This document shows, piece after piece, positions 48,144-62,500 of a DNA stretch of 64,000 nt (positions are counted from its first letter, which is position 1; every line of letters starts with the position of its first letter). The position numbers and the translations under genes are program-made. The DNA comes from Cyprinodon diabolis (lineage: Eukaryota; Chordata; Actinopteri; Cyprinodontiformes; Cyprinodontidae): positions 9,890,501 through 9,954,500 of the forward strand of contig CM060076.1 in the NCBI GenBank assembly GCA_030533445.1. The letters are read 5' to 3'. The notes beneath the pieces were generated by a model. The model saw only the letters and a list, made by a program, of their open reading frames with translations. It made no database searches and was not told the origin of the DNA.

Positions 48144-49391
48144 CACTATATTGCCAAAAGTATTTGCTCACCTGCCTTGACTCACATATGAGCTTAAGTG
48201 ACATCCCGTTCCTAATCCATAGGGTTCAATATGACGTCGGTCCACCCTTTGCAGCTAGAACAGCTTCAACTCTTCTGGGAAGGCTGTCCACAAGGTTTAG
48301 GAGTGTGTTTATGGGAATTTTTGACCATTCTTCCAGAAGCGCATTTGTGAGGTCGCACACTGATGTTGGACGAGAAGGCCTGGCTCTCAGTCTCCGCTCT
48401 AATTCATCCCAAAGGTGTTCTATCGGGTTGAGGTCAGGACTCTGTGCAGGCCAGTCAAGTTCATCCACACCAGACTCTGTCATCCATGTCTTTATGGACC
48501 TTGCTTTGTGCACTGGTGCACAGTCATGTTGGAAGAGGAAGGGGCCAGCTCCAAACTGTTCCCACAAAGTTGGGAGCATGGAATTGTCCAAAATGTCTTG
48601 GTATGCTGAAGCATTCAGAGTTCCTTTCACTGGAACTAAGGGGCCAAGCCCAGCTCCTGAAAAACAACCCCACACCATAATCCCCCCTCCACCAAACTTT
48701 ACACTTGGCACAATGCAGTCAGACAAGTACCGTTCTCCTGGCAACCGCCAAACCCAGACCCGTCCATCAGATTGCCAGATGGAGAAGCGCGATTCGTCAC
48801 TCCAGAGAACGCGTCTCCACTGCTCTAGAGTCCAGTGGCGGCGTGCTTTACACCACCGCATCCGACGCTTTGCATTGCACTTGGTTATGTATGGCTTGGA
48901 TGCAGCTGCTCGACCATGGAAACCCATTCCATGAAGCTCTCTGCGCACTGTTCTTGAGCTAATCTGAAGGCCACATGAAGTTTGGAGGTCTGTAGTGATT
49001 GACTCTGCAGAAAGTTGGCGACCTCTTCGCACTATGCGCTTCAGCATCCGCTGACCCCGCTCCGTCAGTTTACGTGGCCTACCACTTCGTGGCTGAGTTG
49101 CTGTCGTTCCCAAACACTTCCATTTTCTTATAATACAGCTGACAGTTGACTGTGGAATATTTAGGAGCGAGGAAATTTCACGACTGGATTTGTTGCACAG
49201 GTGGCATCCTATCACAGTTCCACGCTGGAATTCACTGAGCTCCTGAGAGCGACCCATTCTTTCACAAATGTTTGTAAAAACAGTCTGCATGCCTAGGTGC
49301 TTGAATTTATACACCTGTGGCCATGGAAGTGATTGGAACACCTGATTCCAATAATTTGGATGGGTGAGCAAATACTTTTGGCAATATAGTG
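48144..49391 (-). mobile_element. Second apparently intact Tc1-like transposon, short-TIR family
   Basis: A 1248-bp element flanked by TA (48142-48143 and 49392-49393). The 29-bp inverted ends begin CACTATATTGCCAAAAGTAT and match perfectly. The transposase reads on the minus strand without interruption. It is unrelated at the ends and only distantly related in protein to the Tc1 element at 17303-18914. Confidence 0.93.
48226..49257 (-). CDS. Tc1-like transposase (DD34E), full length
   Basis: The product is a 343-aa cut-and-paste transposase. I chose the ATG at 49257 ([13 protein letters not shown]), the family-typical start; an in-frame ATG at 49371 adds 38 residues that overlap the terminal repeat. 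The N-terminal paired helix-turn-helix ([31 protein letters not shown]) is joined by a GRPRKL AT-hook-like linker. The catalytic residues are present: Asp in WSDESRF, Asp in [10 protein letters not shown], and Glu in NPIEHLW, with 34 residues between the last two. The glycine-rich GGGGIMVWG segment is intact, and it ends GGPTSY. No frameshift or stop is seen. Confidence 0.95.
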   Translation of the reverse strand: MGRSQELSEFQRGTVIGCHLCNKSSREISSLLNIPQSTVSCIIRKWKCLGTTATQPRSGRPRKLTERGQRMLKRIVRRGRQLSAESITTDLQTSCGLQISSRTVRRELHGMGFHGRAAASKPYITKCNAKRRMRWCKARRHWTLEQWRRVLWSDESRFSIWQSDGRVWVWRLPGERYLSDCIVPSVKFGGGGIMVWGCFSGAGLGPLVPVKGTLNASAYQDILDNSMLPTLWEQFGAGPFLFQHDCAPVHKARSIKTWMTESGVDELDWPAQSPDLNPIEHLWDELERRLRARPSRPTSVCDLTNALLEEWSKIPINTLLNLVDSLPRRVEAVLAAKGGPTSY

Positions 49392-50502
49392 TATGTCTGT
49401 CTTGTTACATTCACAAATAAAACTGCTGTTATTAGGAATAGATTGAACGAAATCAATTCAGAAATATCGAGTGTAATCACAATTTACAAAGGACAAGTGT
49501 CTGCATATTTCTCCTGTGGTTAATTTTAGATTTCTGGATTATTTGTACATTAAATTAATAATCAGGCAAACCGCCTTTGATTATTTTTCCACTTGTGTTA
49601 TACTTTGGTTATTTTCCATTTAAATGCACACTTATTTCCCAAGTTTCTTTAAAAGTAATGAAATTGTGAGAATGTTCAGTGTTGAGATTTAAAAAGCTGA
49701 GTTCTTTCAAAAACATCCAAACATAGAAGGGGACTTTGTACCAAATCCTGAGCTTTCAATAAATTCCCTATGCTGTGTCTCTTATGAATTACAGTGCAGT
49801 TTAAAAACTGTTTATTTTTTTAATTAAAGCTACAAAACAGTTTTGAAAAAAAAATTCTGAACGAGTAAAACGTTCCTAGTTTCCACCAAAGTAAATAACC
49901 TTTTTGGGATCCAGTAGCAAAACAAAACACGAATGAACAGAAGTTATGATTTTTACATTTTTATTTCCCCTTCGTTTTAAGAATAAACAGTAAAATAGTC
50001 ACAAGCTGAACAGCAAACTTGTTCAACTTATAACAAACTCTATTACAATAAAAGGTAGAAACATGAATCACACTAAAACATAGTTCAATAATAAAAACCT
50101 ACGCAGTATTGCTTAGGATAAATACAATGTACAATAAAGATAAATCCCCATAACTTCCCTGATTAAAAGAGCTGAAGTTTTACTGGTTTACATTAAATCC
50201 AAACAGTGGGTGGAAATACGACATGCAAACAATGGAATGAGAACTTTTTGCAAAAGGCTGCTTAACATTTTTAAATAGAGTGGTAACATTTTTACCGTTA
50301 AATCATAGAAATCATGTCCTGTTTAAAGGAAACTTATTTACATGCTATTGGGTTCAATATTTACTTTGTACTTAAAAAAAATGGATTGAGATGCCTTTTA
50401 TTTTAGACAAAATGCTTCTTAAACCAAAGTTTTTATAATCTATATCAGGGGATAAATATCACTAAAGGACAGTATTTTACATGGATACACTACCATTGTA
50501 AA
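49392..50502 (-). other. Probable adhesion GPCR 3' UTR and short intergenic stretch
   Basis: Downstream of the stop at 50505-50503 the sequence is AT-rich and non-coding. A candidate AATAAA on the minus strand lies at about 49965-49960, implying a 3' UTR of roughly 540 nt. Nothing else is recognised up to the Tc1 element. Confidence 0.5.
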
Positions 50503-53500
50503 TCACTTCGCTTTCTCTTTCTCAAAAGACACATAGGGGTTCACAATGTTCTCCAGTCCGGACTTCAGGGTGCTGACGCTGCTGCTCTTACCCTTCTCAT
50601 CGGTGGGGTTTGGTGAGACTCGGCTCGTCTTATAGTAATAGATGAAGAGGAAGAAACCTGCCAAACACAAAAGAGGAAGATTCTCACTTTTCAAGATAAA
50701 AGAAAATGAATTATGAGACATTTTAGTTACAAGCTCTTTTCAAGACTGTGATGGCCAAACCCATGGCCACACCTTAAGTCTGGACTATACATGCACCTTT
50801 ATTTATTTACTCCATACACATATTTTAGTTTGCAATAAAACTTTATTCTTAGTTCAAATGCATGTGTTCTATTTATAAGCGCGCACATTTAGTTCACTGT
50901 ATTTGTTTGCACTCATTCTGTAACAATTCAAAAATATCCACTGGACTTGGTTTTCAAGATTTGAAGACATTTCGCCACCTCTCCAGGAAGCTTTCTCAAT
51001 TCAAATGTCTGGATCTACAGTGGGTTGAGTCTTATATGGACAAGGCCTTGTATTGCTTGGAATTTGCATGTTTCCAAGCAATACAAGGCCTTGTCCATAT
51101 AAGACTGAACCCACTGCAGATCCAGACATTTGAATTGAGAAAGCTTCCTGGAGAGATGGCGAAATGTCTTCAAATCTTGAAAACCAAGTCCAGTGGATAT
51201 TTTTTGAATTTTTACGGAATGACTATGACCTGGATGACTGAGAACCTTCATCAGCATTTTGCACTCATTCATATTTCTTTTGGTTCCTACCTATGGTGAC
51301 TAAGAGTTTGGCCAGACAAAGATGGCAGCCAGGGTTCAGATCTGCTAAATGCAGGAGGGGAAATTGGACTGTTCCATCAGGTGCAGCTTAAAGGGGGGGA
51401 TTTGAATTTTCCTTTTCTAATTTTTTATGCATTTTTCACTTAGGACTTGTTTTGCGGTTGGTGTGTTTTTTATTTTTGTAAGATACCCTTGTGTGTCATT
51501 TCTTTGTTAGGTCAGTTACACTGGAAAAAAATGAAATCTAGAAAAGTCACTTTTTCTTAAAATAAGTGCTTTTGTTCGTGGATTGAGGAGATAAAAGAGA
51601 CATTTTGCCAAAGGAACAAGACAATTTACACTTAAAATAAGAAAACACAATTGCATTGTCTTATTTCAAGTGCATATGAGCTAAATATCTTATTTTAAGA
51701 GTAAAAAAACTCATCCCATTGGCAAACTATCTCATTTACCTACTCATGTTAATGGTAAATACACTTAATTTAAGACATTTTTACTTATTTCTAGATCGTT
51801 TTTCCAGTGTATGTTTGTTTATGCAGCCAGTTAGTGTGGGCACAGTTTGCTTGAGTTAAGTTTTCTCTTTTTGGTTGGCCTCTTTTATGACTTGAATCCA
51901 TGTATTATTGTAAGCTTCTTTTTTGGGTTAAAAAAAAAAAAACTATTTTTGAATTAATTCCTGTGACTCCTCATGCTTTTCATCTTGGTCCCTCACAAAG
52001 GAACCAAGAGGAAAGACAGAAAATCAATTATCTTAAAATAAAATGAGTTAATCTAATTGGAGCCAAAGAGTTTTAGGAAACTTTAAACAGGTAAACAAAT
52101 CATTATATAGATTTACTTTGGTTAATTGGATGTCTGCAACAGAAGGACTAGAGGCTTTCAAGCTGGTTTTAGGCCACCTGATGGAGGAATAGGGTGACTA
52201 GATGAGCTCAGATCCTATAGAGGTTAGTCACGGTTTCAAAAGCAAGTAGCACGATTTTAACATGATTTTTATAAAATTATATTTAAACCTTAAATTAATG
52301 TGAACAGTCAATATTGAGATTCATTTTCAAGGGAGACCTGGCCCCTCAAAAACAATATAAATAAAACAGCAACTACACATTATGTGTAAAACATACTATA
52401 ACTGGTATATGCAAAGACAGTATGAAAATATTATTGAATGTTACATATGACAGAATTAAGAAAATCATTTAAAATTAAGAAAATCATTTAAAGAATTTAT
52501 CTCTAAGACATTCCATCCAGCTTTAAAGTAGTTAAGGATCTAAACTAGCGCTGAAACAGTCTAAATTAATCGATTATTGAAATAATCCTCAACTAATTCA
52601 GTAATTGATTAATCGTTAACTAGAGTATAGAGTCTCTAAAACACACCTTTATCTGACAGAGCAACCCACTTAGAGCAGTGATTATACCAGTATTGTAAAA
52701 AAAATATATATATAAACATTTTGCATTAAAGATATAAAAAATTTTTGTTCTGCCAATATGCTCTATCCAGAACTCCTCATGTGGAAAAGTTTTAGTTTCG
52801 CCTGGTTTAAATTCGCAAAAAAAAAAACCTTTTGCTATCCGATTATCAATCGATGGATCGAAAAAATAATCCACAGATTAATCGATTTGCAAAATAATCT
52901 TTGGTTGCAGCTCTAATCTCAACTAAAGCTTACTCTGTGCTAAGATAAGAATGCAAACCCGACTGAAATGTTCATATTTGTTATAAAACAGAGAGGTGTG
53001 AATCTGAGATACAATCATATCTAAAGGAATTATATATTTATTGATTCATATATTTTGAAAGAAAAGTAAATGGTCATGACAACCAATGGAGTCTGCATGG
53101 TTTTGTGTACAGGGGCTATAACTGGTATATATGAACACAAAAAGAAGAGAACAGAACATACACATATATGTAAGAAATATAGGAGGGAAAGCAAGATTTT
53201 AGGCTTTTAAAACTTTAAGAATGTTGTCCCCTTTTTCTGTTAATTAGCAAGTTGTAATGACTTGCCCTGGTGACCCTGAATAAAGCAGTAAAATTAATCA
53301 ATCTAAAGCAGGGGTTGACAACGCAGTGGAAGCAGGCACCAAGGGGGCCCTCAAGGGCCACATAGGGGCCCTGAACAACTTCTGAAAACAGAACAACTCA
53401 CCACTAAGTTTGGAATTTTAATTTATTCTCTTGATTTTCCTTTTAAATCATTTCTAAAGCATTTCATTATAATATTTATATAGAACATTTAGGCTTTTAT

Positions 53501-56500
53501 AGAGATTTTAAAATAAAAATATGTTTATTATGTATGAAGTTTAGGTGAACGCAGATCCCTGTAGTTCATAGGTCAGTTCTGGTAGCCCTTCTTATGACTC
53601 AGTAATAATGAAGTAGCCCTCATCCTTAAAAAGGTTAGTGACCCCTTAATCTAAAGTGTGACTCAATCTGGCCAAATGATAAAAGGAAAACTCAAAGAAT
53701 TGTAAAAGAAGCATTAATCAACACAAAAGCCAGCGTCTTTAATGACGTCTCCCCTTCTACAACCTCTCGCTCACTCTATTTTTCCACAATAAAATATAAT
53801 TGTAACAAATGTTGACCATAGTTTTAAGTATAGAGTATGAGTTTAGAGATAAAACGATTCATAAAGAGATTTCCAGATTATCCCTATTTAGGCTTCATTG
53901 CACATTTCCCTAACTTGACCTTATTTTTTTAAGTTTATGGCAAGGCACACAGTGTTGATACTTTATAAACGAAAAAAGTTGTAATTTGCAATTCTCATGG
54001 ATTTATTCTGCAGAAAAAAGAAACATCTATTTTACTTTAGAAATCTGCTCTGAGCTAATAAATATAAAATGATTGATATGTTATGTTGGTGAGTCACCAC
54101 CATTCATTTAATCCAGGCTATTTTTAAAATCTTGCAAGCTGATGGTTAAATATGTGATATGCTTTATATTTAAATGTAAACATAAAAAAACTGTTTTCCT
54201 ACCTAGGGGACAGAGCCAATCCTTATGCACTGGCGGTCATAAAACTGCATGTTGCTAAACGCCATTAATACTATTAAAACAAACTAAATAAATGAAATAA
54301 ATACAACCAACTAGACATAAAGTACCTTATTAATCTTTTCCATTTTTACGTTTTTTTCAAGACTACATTTTTTTTCATTGTCCAGTCCAGTTTTCTATAT
54401 CTAGTAAAAAGTGTCCCAAATGTTTGAATTCAGTAATCAAACATCAAATAAAGACTCATTTTAACTAAATACCTTGGAAAGAGTTGAGGACTGTGAAAAT
54501 GTAGTTGGCTATCATCCGAAAGTCCCCGTAGGCGAAGAAGGCAAAACCCCACGTGACCCCGAGCTGGAAACAAAGACCCATGATGATCACTATCCTGCTG
54601 CCACTTCTGTTTTTCTTTGGGCTGGCTGCCTTGGTTTTCTTGAGACAACAGAGCCAGGACAGAATGATGATGACGGTGGTGATGGTGAAGAGGAAGACCA
54701 GCGAATAGTAGCCAATGTTAACAACGTAGTGGATGTTATTGTCCGTTATCCAGCACCTTTAAAAAGCAAGACAATGCAACTTTTAGTGAATCCTAAAATC
54801 AAATGACTGAATGTCTGGAGGAGATATCTATAATCTCACATTGCCACGTTGTTTTCAGGGTCGTCAGTGTAGATGGTCTGTTTACCATATTTTCTCAAGC
54901 TGCCCAGAATAATCACCAAAATACCGGGCAGAGCTGGAAAAGCAGGTAAAAAAAATAAGTGACAAAACTCATCTAATCATCTTCATCTGAAATATAAATA
55001 GCATCACATAATATTTCCTGTACTGTACTCTACATCCGAAAAACATTAATCAAAGTTTTTAAAAGCTTAACAAGTACTTTAAAGGCATAGTAGAAGGTGT
55101 TCTTTTTCTGGGTGGATCATCAAAATAAGTGGTCCTGCTGATTGTCAATCATTCTGGTGATGTTTGTATCACCAGAATCCTCTGATATGTTTACGTAAGG
55201 CCGTCCTACGTGCTTGTCCCTGTCAGGACTCCTGTTTAGTGTCTGTGTTTTCTGTGTTTGTCTCCCTTCATCCACCAGGAGGCGCCCGGTTCTGGTCCAC
55301 CTCCTCACACACCTGCGGATGGTCTTCTTGTTAAACTGAGTGTTCTTAAGCTGCTGACTGCCACTACCTCGACGCCAGAGTGTTTGCCAGTTTAGGGTAC
55401 TCTAGCCAAGCTGAGTTTGCTGAGTCAAGCTGAGTTTTTGTCAACCTGAGTTTAACTTTGTTTGTCTTTGCCTCTTTGCAGGAAGTCATCCTGCTAACTG
55501 GATCTCTCGGACCTTCACACCTTGGAAGGATAAACTGAGCTTCAAACTGAGCTGGGGTTCAAACAGGAGGTTTGGATCCACTTTCCCCAAGAGATCGTTT
55601 GAGTTTTCACTGAGAAAGGGATTATTCTCCACAACGACCCGTTCAAGTACCACAGGAAATCTGAGTGGCAGTCAGTATCTCTGTTCACCAACTATCAACC
55701 GCATTCTGGGTAAAACATGTTCCGCCCTCCACCGAATCAGACAGACACTGGAACCACAGCACACAGACAGGAGTCAAGGACACAACAACTTCACTGGAAA
55801 CGTGAGTCAGCAATCAAAACCTCTTCTCCAAGTTTCACGAGTCAAATTCCCCACTGAGCCTGAACTAACCGCTGTGTCTTCCCCTCACTTTGCAGTTCCG
55901 GTTGAGCAGTGTTCTGAGCAACATTTCTTCCCCTGTTTACTTCTTCAAATAAACCTGTTGAACCTTTAACCTGGTCTCTCTGTTCGGTTTTATTGCATTT
56001 TTGGGTCAGAACTTTGAAACATCATGACAGTCCCATTAGCTATCTTTTTCTGCGCACGCACACTTTCAGGCGTATATGTGTGGTGAGAGACGGTTTTAGA
56101 CAGTCATTGGAGCTCATCTTTCTCACCGCTGTTCTTTAAAAACTTGCGAGCCACTGTGACAGCACTGCTCAGAGGTGGAGGAGTTACGTTACCAACGGAG
56201 CAAAAGTAGCTATCATCTGTCCAAACGGTCTGTAAACTGAGTTTGCTATGAAGTCCGCTATATAGTCCCCGTTCTATATAGTGATTGAGGGATTTAGGGG
56301 TTTAATCACGTGGGGTACAGGGTTGTGCATGCAAATTTTTTTGGGGGGGAAGGGCGGGTCTTTTAAAAAATTCGCAAAAAACCTCCACAATTAAACTGAT
56401 CCTTAAATTTATCTTTACAATGAACTTTAAACATATAAAAAAATAACTTTATGTGAATTTTGAAAGAAAGCACCTTGGTTATTTTAATCAAAGTCACATA

Positions 56501-59500
56501 AAAGTACCTGGCACCTTCCATAATAGTAATTTCTAGGGTAGATTTCAAAAACTAACCAGTTAAACCCATAAAAGAATTTGTAAATTTCATTAAATTACCA
56601 AGTAAGTATCAAGTAAGCCCTCAGAAAGCTGCAAAAAGTAATCTCTTAATTCCAAAAAAGTCCAGGTTTTATTACAGTATGATTTACTTACTCCAGGTGA
56701 AAACAGAGACTTTGAGTACGTAGCGCCTTATGGTAATATTTCCTCCCCTGTGCAGCTGCAGACAGAGGTGGAAGCCCTGTGCAGCAAACCAGCTGAAAGT
56801 GGCCAACATACAGTAGTGCATCACTGCTGCCATCACCTCACAACCCACCTCACTGTTCATGTCTGCCACAAAGTGATTGACGAGGAAAGTTAAATTCAGC
56901 AGGAGCAAGGCACAGATCAAGTGGATGAGGATTTGTGTGGCAGTGCTAGCCTTGGTCTTCCTGTGAGGACAGAATCATTAACAGAAAAAGAAACATACAG
57001 GTGAGTGATTGTTGAATTTGCCTGGTATCCAGTTAGAGTCTTCCTCATTATTTAAGCTCCACGTAAACAGCTGTAAATCATCTCTACATCTGGAACATGA
57101 AAGCAGCTTACATGAGATTAGATTTGAAATTAAGATGCAATAATAACATATCTTGTTTTCCTCTATGATGTAACTGCTAGTAGGAGGAGTTGCAGGTAAA
57201 TTTGAGTGCTTCCTATAAAAAAAAAACAAAAAAAATAAGCTGATAAAAAAAAGGGGAGCGACTTATTTTGCATGATGTGTGCATTTATGCACACTGGGGA
57301 GTTTTTCTGCTGAATTCCAACAATGAAGCCACAGTTCAACATTTCCATTTTCATGCTGAAAATACTTCAGAGAAGAACTCTCCACAGTGTTTTTGTCAGC
57401 CAGAGAGGCTGTTATATTTACATAAACCGTCCATCTATTTACCTTGTTGAAACAACAACTCTATTAAACTAAGGAAAATCTATTTGCTGATAAAATTACT
57501 GAGATCTATGGAGCTGCAAATATTCAAATCCGCCAACATTTCGTTGAATAAACGACAACCTGAATAAATACAAAATGACTTTTTTAATGGTTTTAGTTAT
57601 GATCAGAAAGTGTTAGTTAAACCAAAGTGGACTATGTGGAAAAATAAATAATTCCCTTTGATTAACCAAGCTTATCGCACTTGTAGAATAATTGGAATAG
57701 AGCCTGTCTGATAACATGAAGGATATTAAAAAGTCAAGCAAACCAAAATAAATTAAAGAACTGATGAGAAGCAAAGTCAAAAACATCTACCAGTTATGAG
57801 AGGATTATAAAACAATTTATAATTCTTTAGGAATCCAATAAACAACCATAATCAATGCATGGAGAAATAATGGAAGAGAAAACTTTCCCAGGAGTAAACT
57901 ACTTTCCAACTTTTTTTTTTTTTTTTTTTTTTTTACGATGCATTGAGTCATAAAAGAATCAAACACAGCATTGAAAGCACTTCAGACCTGACTTGCCTCA
58001 GTTAAAGGTATTAAAGAGGAAGGCATTCTTGCGCTTCTGGTTCCCCCCATAAAAAATAAACTCTGGCAGTGATGGGGCCTACTAAACATCAGCCAATCCA
58101 ATTTTCCTACAGTCGAAAGTGGGTTGACTACTTGTTTGTCAATCAAAAATTTTGCATAGGTGCCGCCATGACCTTTTTACATAGGCTCCAAGTGAAACTC
58201 ATGCGCTATGTTCAATAATATGAAAGAGAGGGGAAAAAAACTACCCATGAAGGTTTCATCCGTTGAGAAAAACATCCTATTCATCCCCGAGATTATGAAA
58301 ATGTTCAGTCGCTTGACCAGAACAAAGTGCAACATTATTGAAGGTTTGTGTTCAGTTTTATCTGGCATTAAACTAACACAGCATTAAAAAAAAGGAACAT
58401 GACAGAGGTGCTATGCTGCTTCAGGATGTGGATGAAACTATATATTGAACCTTGAATTCTCTTTTTCTTTTTCCCCTGACAGGTGAAAAAGTCACATCCT
58501 ACAGTTGTACCAGTTTTAATGGCAAACACATTGTAGTTATGTAGCAGGAGAATAATCAGGATCCCGACAGCAAGTCATCCTTAAAATGATTTAAAAGTAA
58601 AATGAATGTTTTGGGGTGGCCTAGTTGAAGTCAGAGTATAAATATGATTGAGATGTTTTAGCTGATTTATAGCAACATTAGCCAGTTATTTATGGAGGAC
58701 CTGGAGACTCACTGAAAAACAAAACCAGCCATTTGAAATGTAACATTTAAATCATGCAATATGAACCCCAATTTGAAAAGCATTTTCTAATTGCTAATTT
58801 TAAAGTTGAATATTGTAGTGGAATCGTACATCATATTTATTAATCCATTATTAAATAATGGTATATGAAAATGTACTTTCAAATACTTCTAAATTGAAAT
58901 TTAAAAAAACCAAAGTCATAAAGTTGATTATGAATACCGTTCCTAATCATACATTTAAAAAGTTTATTCTTATTCCACTTTCAAATAATTTCTTGCAATT
59001 GCAAATGTCTTTTTTATTTTGGCTTTACCCTCTTCATTTTCTTTACTGATCCATCTAGCCCGAGAGCACACTGGAAAACCATTAAACTTTTACATTTGTT
59101 AGACTGCCACACTTTTTTAACAAAACGACCAATGAGGGAGCTGGTCACGTCTAAGAAGCAACTGTGATTGGTTAAAGTGGTTTCCAGTGTGCAAAAGACC
59201 AAAAGGTTCACAGAAAAGGTAAAAGCAGCGGGTAAAGCTGAAAGAAATGCTACGGTCTTGCAAGGAATTAAAAATTTAAATAAAAAATAAAAAAATGAAA
59301 TAAGGAATAACTCTTGTGAATAACCCTATGTGTTTAGGAATTTTGGTTTTTAAATCTGCATAGGATAACAAATAGGTGTTAGGAATCCAGTCTGTGTGGT
59401 TTGTGTTTGTGTTCCCTCCTCCACCAGGCGGGGCCTGGTTCTGGTTGGCCTCCTCACACACCTGCGGATGGTTACCTCATTAACAGTGTGCTGTTAAGCT

Positions 59501-62500
59501 GCTGACTGCCACTACCTCGACGTGAGAGTGTTTGCCAGTTTTGGGTACTCTAGCCAAGCTGAGTTTTGCTGAGTCAAACTGAGTTTTTGTCTTCCTGAGT
59601 TGTAATCTTGCTTTTTGTCTTTGCCTCTCGGCAGGAGGTCATCCTGCAAACTGGATGTTTCTGACCTTTCCTCCCCTAGAAGGATTCTCTGAGCACCAAA
59701 CTGAGCTGAGGAGTCAAGTTTGTGGTTTGGATCAACTCCCCCCCCAAGAATCGTTTGGGGCTTCTCTCTGAGCAGAGGATTCATCTCCACAATAACCCGT
59801 TCAAGTACCGCAGGAAAACTAAGTGGCAGCTTCTCCGTTTACCAATGAACAACTGCAATCTGGGTAAATCCTGTCCGCCCTCCAACGAACAAGACATTCA
59901 CTGGAACAACCCACAGCAGCTGGATTCAATAAGAGACACCTTCTTCTGGAAACGTGAGTCTGCAACCTAATTCCTCCTCTTCAAGTCAAAGAGTCTAATT
60001 TCCTACTGAGCCTGAACTAACCGCAGTGTCTTCCCCTTCACTTTTCAGTTCCGGTTCGACAGTGTTCTGAGCAGCACTGGACTCATCTCATCACTTTAAA
60101 TAAACCTGTTCAACTTTTCCCTGGCCTCTCTGTTTGGTCTTCTGCATGTGGGTCAGAGAACTAGATAAAATCATGACAATAGGATTTGAAAGTACAATTC
60201 CAGTATTTAATTTTGGATTAATAAATGCAATGTACAATTTATCTTTAATAATTTATTTTAAAATTTGCAATTAGAAAATGCTTTTCAAACATGATTTTAA
60301 ATTGCATGATCTAAATGATAAATTTTAAACGGTTGGCTTCCTTTTTCAGCGACTCTTTAGGACTGCCATAGTTATTAAGGGTCAATCTTTTTTTTCCACA
60401 GATGTTAAACTTTCTTTGATACTCTGACAAGACAATGACACGATTTAAAGAAACCAAGCATAGGAGGGAAAGCTAGAGCCCCACACTGCACAGTTAGTGG
60501 GTACACAATCTTTGCAGAATAAAAACCTGGATGCTCTTGCTTCAGTGAAACACTGCATCCCAACATGCAGCATCCTCTGAGGAAGCAAAAAAACATACTT
60601 TTTAGGGACTAAAAAGTATGGGGACTAATTATAGGCGTTTTGAAGGTCTATAACTTTCCCTCACATTTTTTCTTTTAAGGTTGCAATTAACGAAGGTTGC
60701 ATTAAAGTGTAGCGTCTAAAATGGGTCTTTAATTTATTGAATCTAAACATGTTCAGAAGTGTAAAAGCCCTTATTCATTTTATTCTTGTAGTTTCAGGTT
60801 TCAAATTTTCATATTTGTTTTAAAGTGCTCTTGGGGGTTTCTAACGCTTTCTGACCCAAAAGCTGTCAATTACTAAAACATTTACAAAAAAACTTGACCT
60901 GTGGATCTTTCAGATGAAAGTGTCCCTTGTCTAAAGGATGGAAAAATATTGGGGTCTGCACATTACAGACAACTTTGCAAATAACTGACATATAGATTTG
61001 ATTGATTGAATTTCCCCTTTGATGAAACAGTTATATGCACTGATCTCTATTTATTCTCTGGATTCCTGGTAGAGCAAAAAAACCTGCCGCCATCTTGATA
61101 CTCCCCATTTTCACAGTCGCGCCATAAAATTACCTGTAATGTAATGTAATTACCATAACAATATAATCAAAACATGTATATAACATGTACATGTAGTGTG
61201 TGTGCGTCTGTAATATTCCTAATATCTGACTACAGTTTTATTATGCTCCATTAACACACTAATTTTGTTGTTATGGATTTGCATGTTATGATTTATAGAC
61301 TTCATGCTGACTGTGCAATGTAATGTGCCTATTTATCATAAATTACAGTCAATCTAATGATGGTATGAAACAGAAAGTGTGTGTCAAAGTGATAAATTTA
61401 TCTTTATTTTAAAAGTCTTATGCTCTCCCTGAAAATGAGAAAGCATCGTTGTTTGATGCTGTAGCGCATCTATTGTTTACACTCCGACTGGTGTAACTAG
61501 GGAGTACCAATATGGCAGCTGATGACTTCACAGCACTTGTTAGCAGTGTTACCGACAGCCTATCAGCAATGTTATAGACAGGAATTTGAATGGTAGCATA
61601 TAGCACCATATGAAAGGTTGGTCAGGTACAACATACTTGAAAAAGGATCAAAAGTTGCCCCCAAAATATCTGGGAGATTCATTAATCAATATGACTTATA
61701 AAGATCACAAAACAGTCTGACTTTTTAAAAGGAAACAAGGGAATTTTGTTTCATAAATGCTCATATGTTTGTTGCATTGTAAAAAGGTATTATTAAGCAT
61801 TTGTTTTCAATTTTTCTACCTTATAAGGAAGTACATGAAGAGGATTATGCCCAGGAAGAAAATGGAAAAGCCGCACCCGACCTGCGTGATCATAGTGAGG
61901 ATGTTAAGGTCGTGACTGGAGATGGTTTGATTAAGGGGAGTCTGGAAGATACAAAAGCAGAAAAAAGTTAACACAGAGTCAACCGACAGTTCATTTCATA
62001 GCATTGAATCGATTGATGATTAATATAAAAACGCACCAGCAAGACAGCAAAGAAGGTGAGATGTGAACACCTGCATCTAACACCATTATCATCTAAGATG
62101 GTTGTACATCCTTTTACAGTCCAGTTGGGTTTACTTCCTGCAAGTCAGAAACACTGTCGTTACGCATTGCTGATAAGACCGACCAGAAGCGAAAACAAAT
62201 GGACCTACACACACAACTGTTTAATCACCAAATATTTTGATTCTATGTGTCTTATTAGTGCGTTACATTATAAGATAGCTTGAAATTTGCAGCTTTTCTT
62301 TTCAGCATCATTACTTCTGGGCATAACTATAATTCTATATCTGCACACGGTGAACGGTTCTTGCTATTCATTTATTGTTATTTATTAAATTTATCATTTA
62401 AATTGTTGGATGTTTTTTAAGGATAGTAAAAATCAAGATGAATGAATAATTTAATGTTATTTATTGACTGTGCAATATCCTGTGCAATATGCTGAAGGTG

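Noticed and set aside
48164..48934. 256-codon plus-strand frame opposite the second Tc1 transposase
   Set aside because: It is a shadow of the well-supported transposase frame on the minus strand.
51015..51299. Open frames of 85 and 145 codons on opposite strands
   Set aside because: Both lie in the arms of the hairpin retroposon, and their shared peptide (GLGFQDLKTFRHLSRKL) comes from the palindrome being read from both sides.
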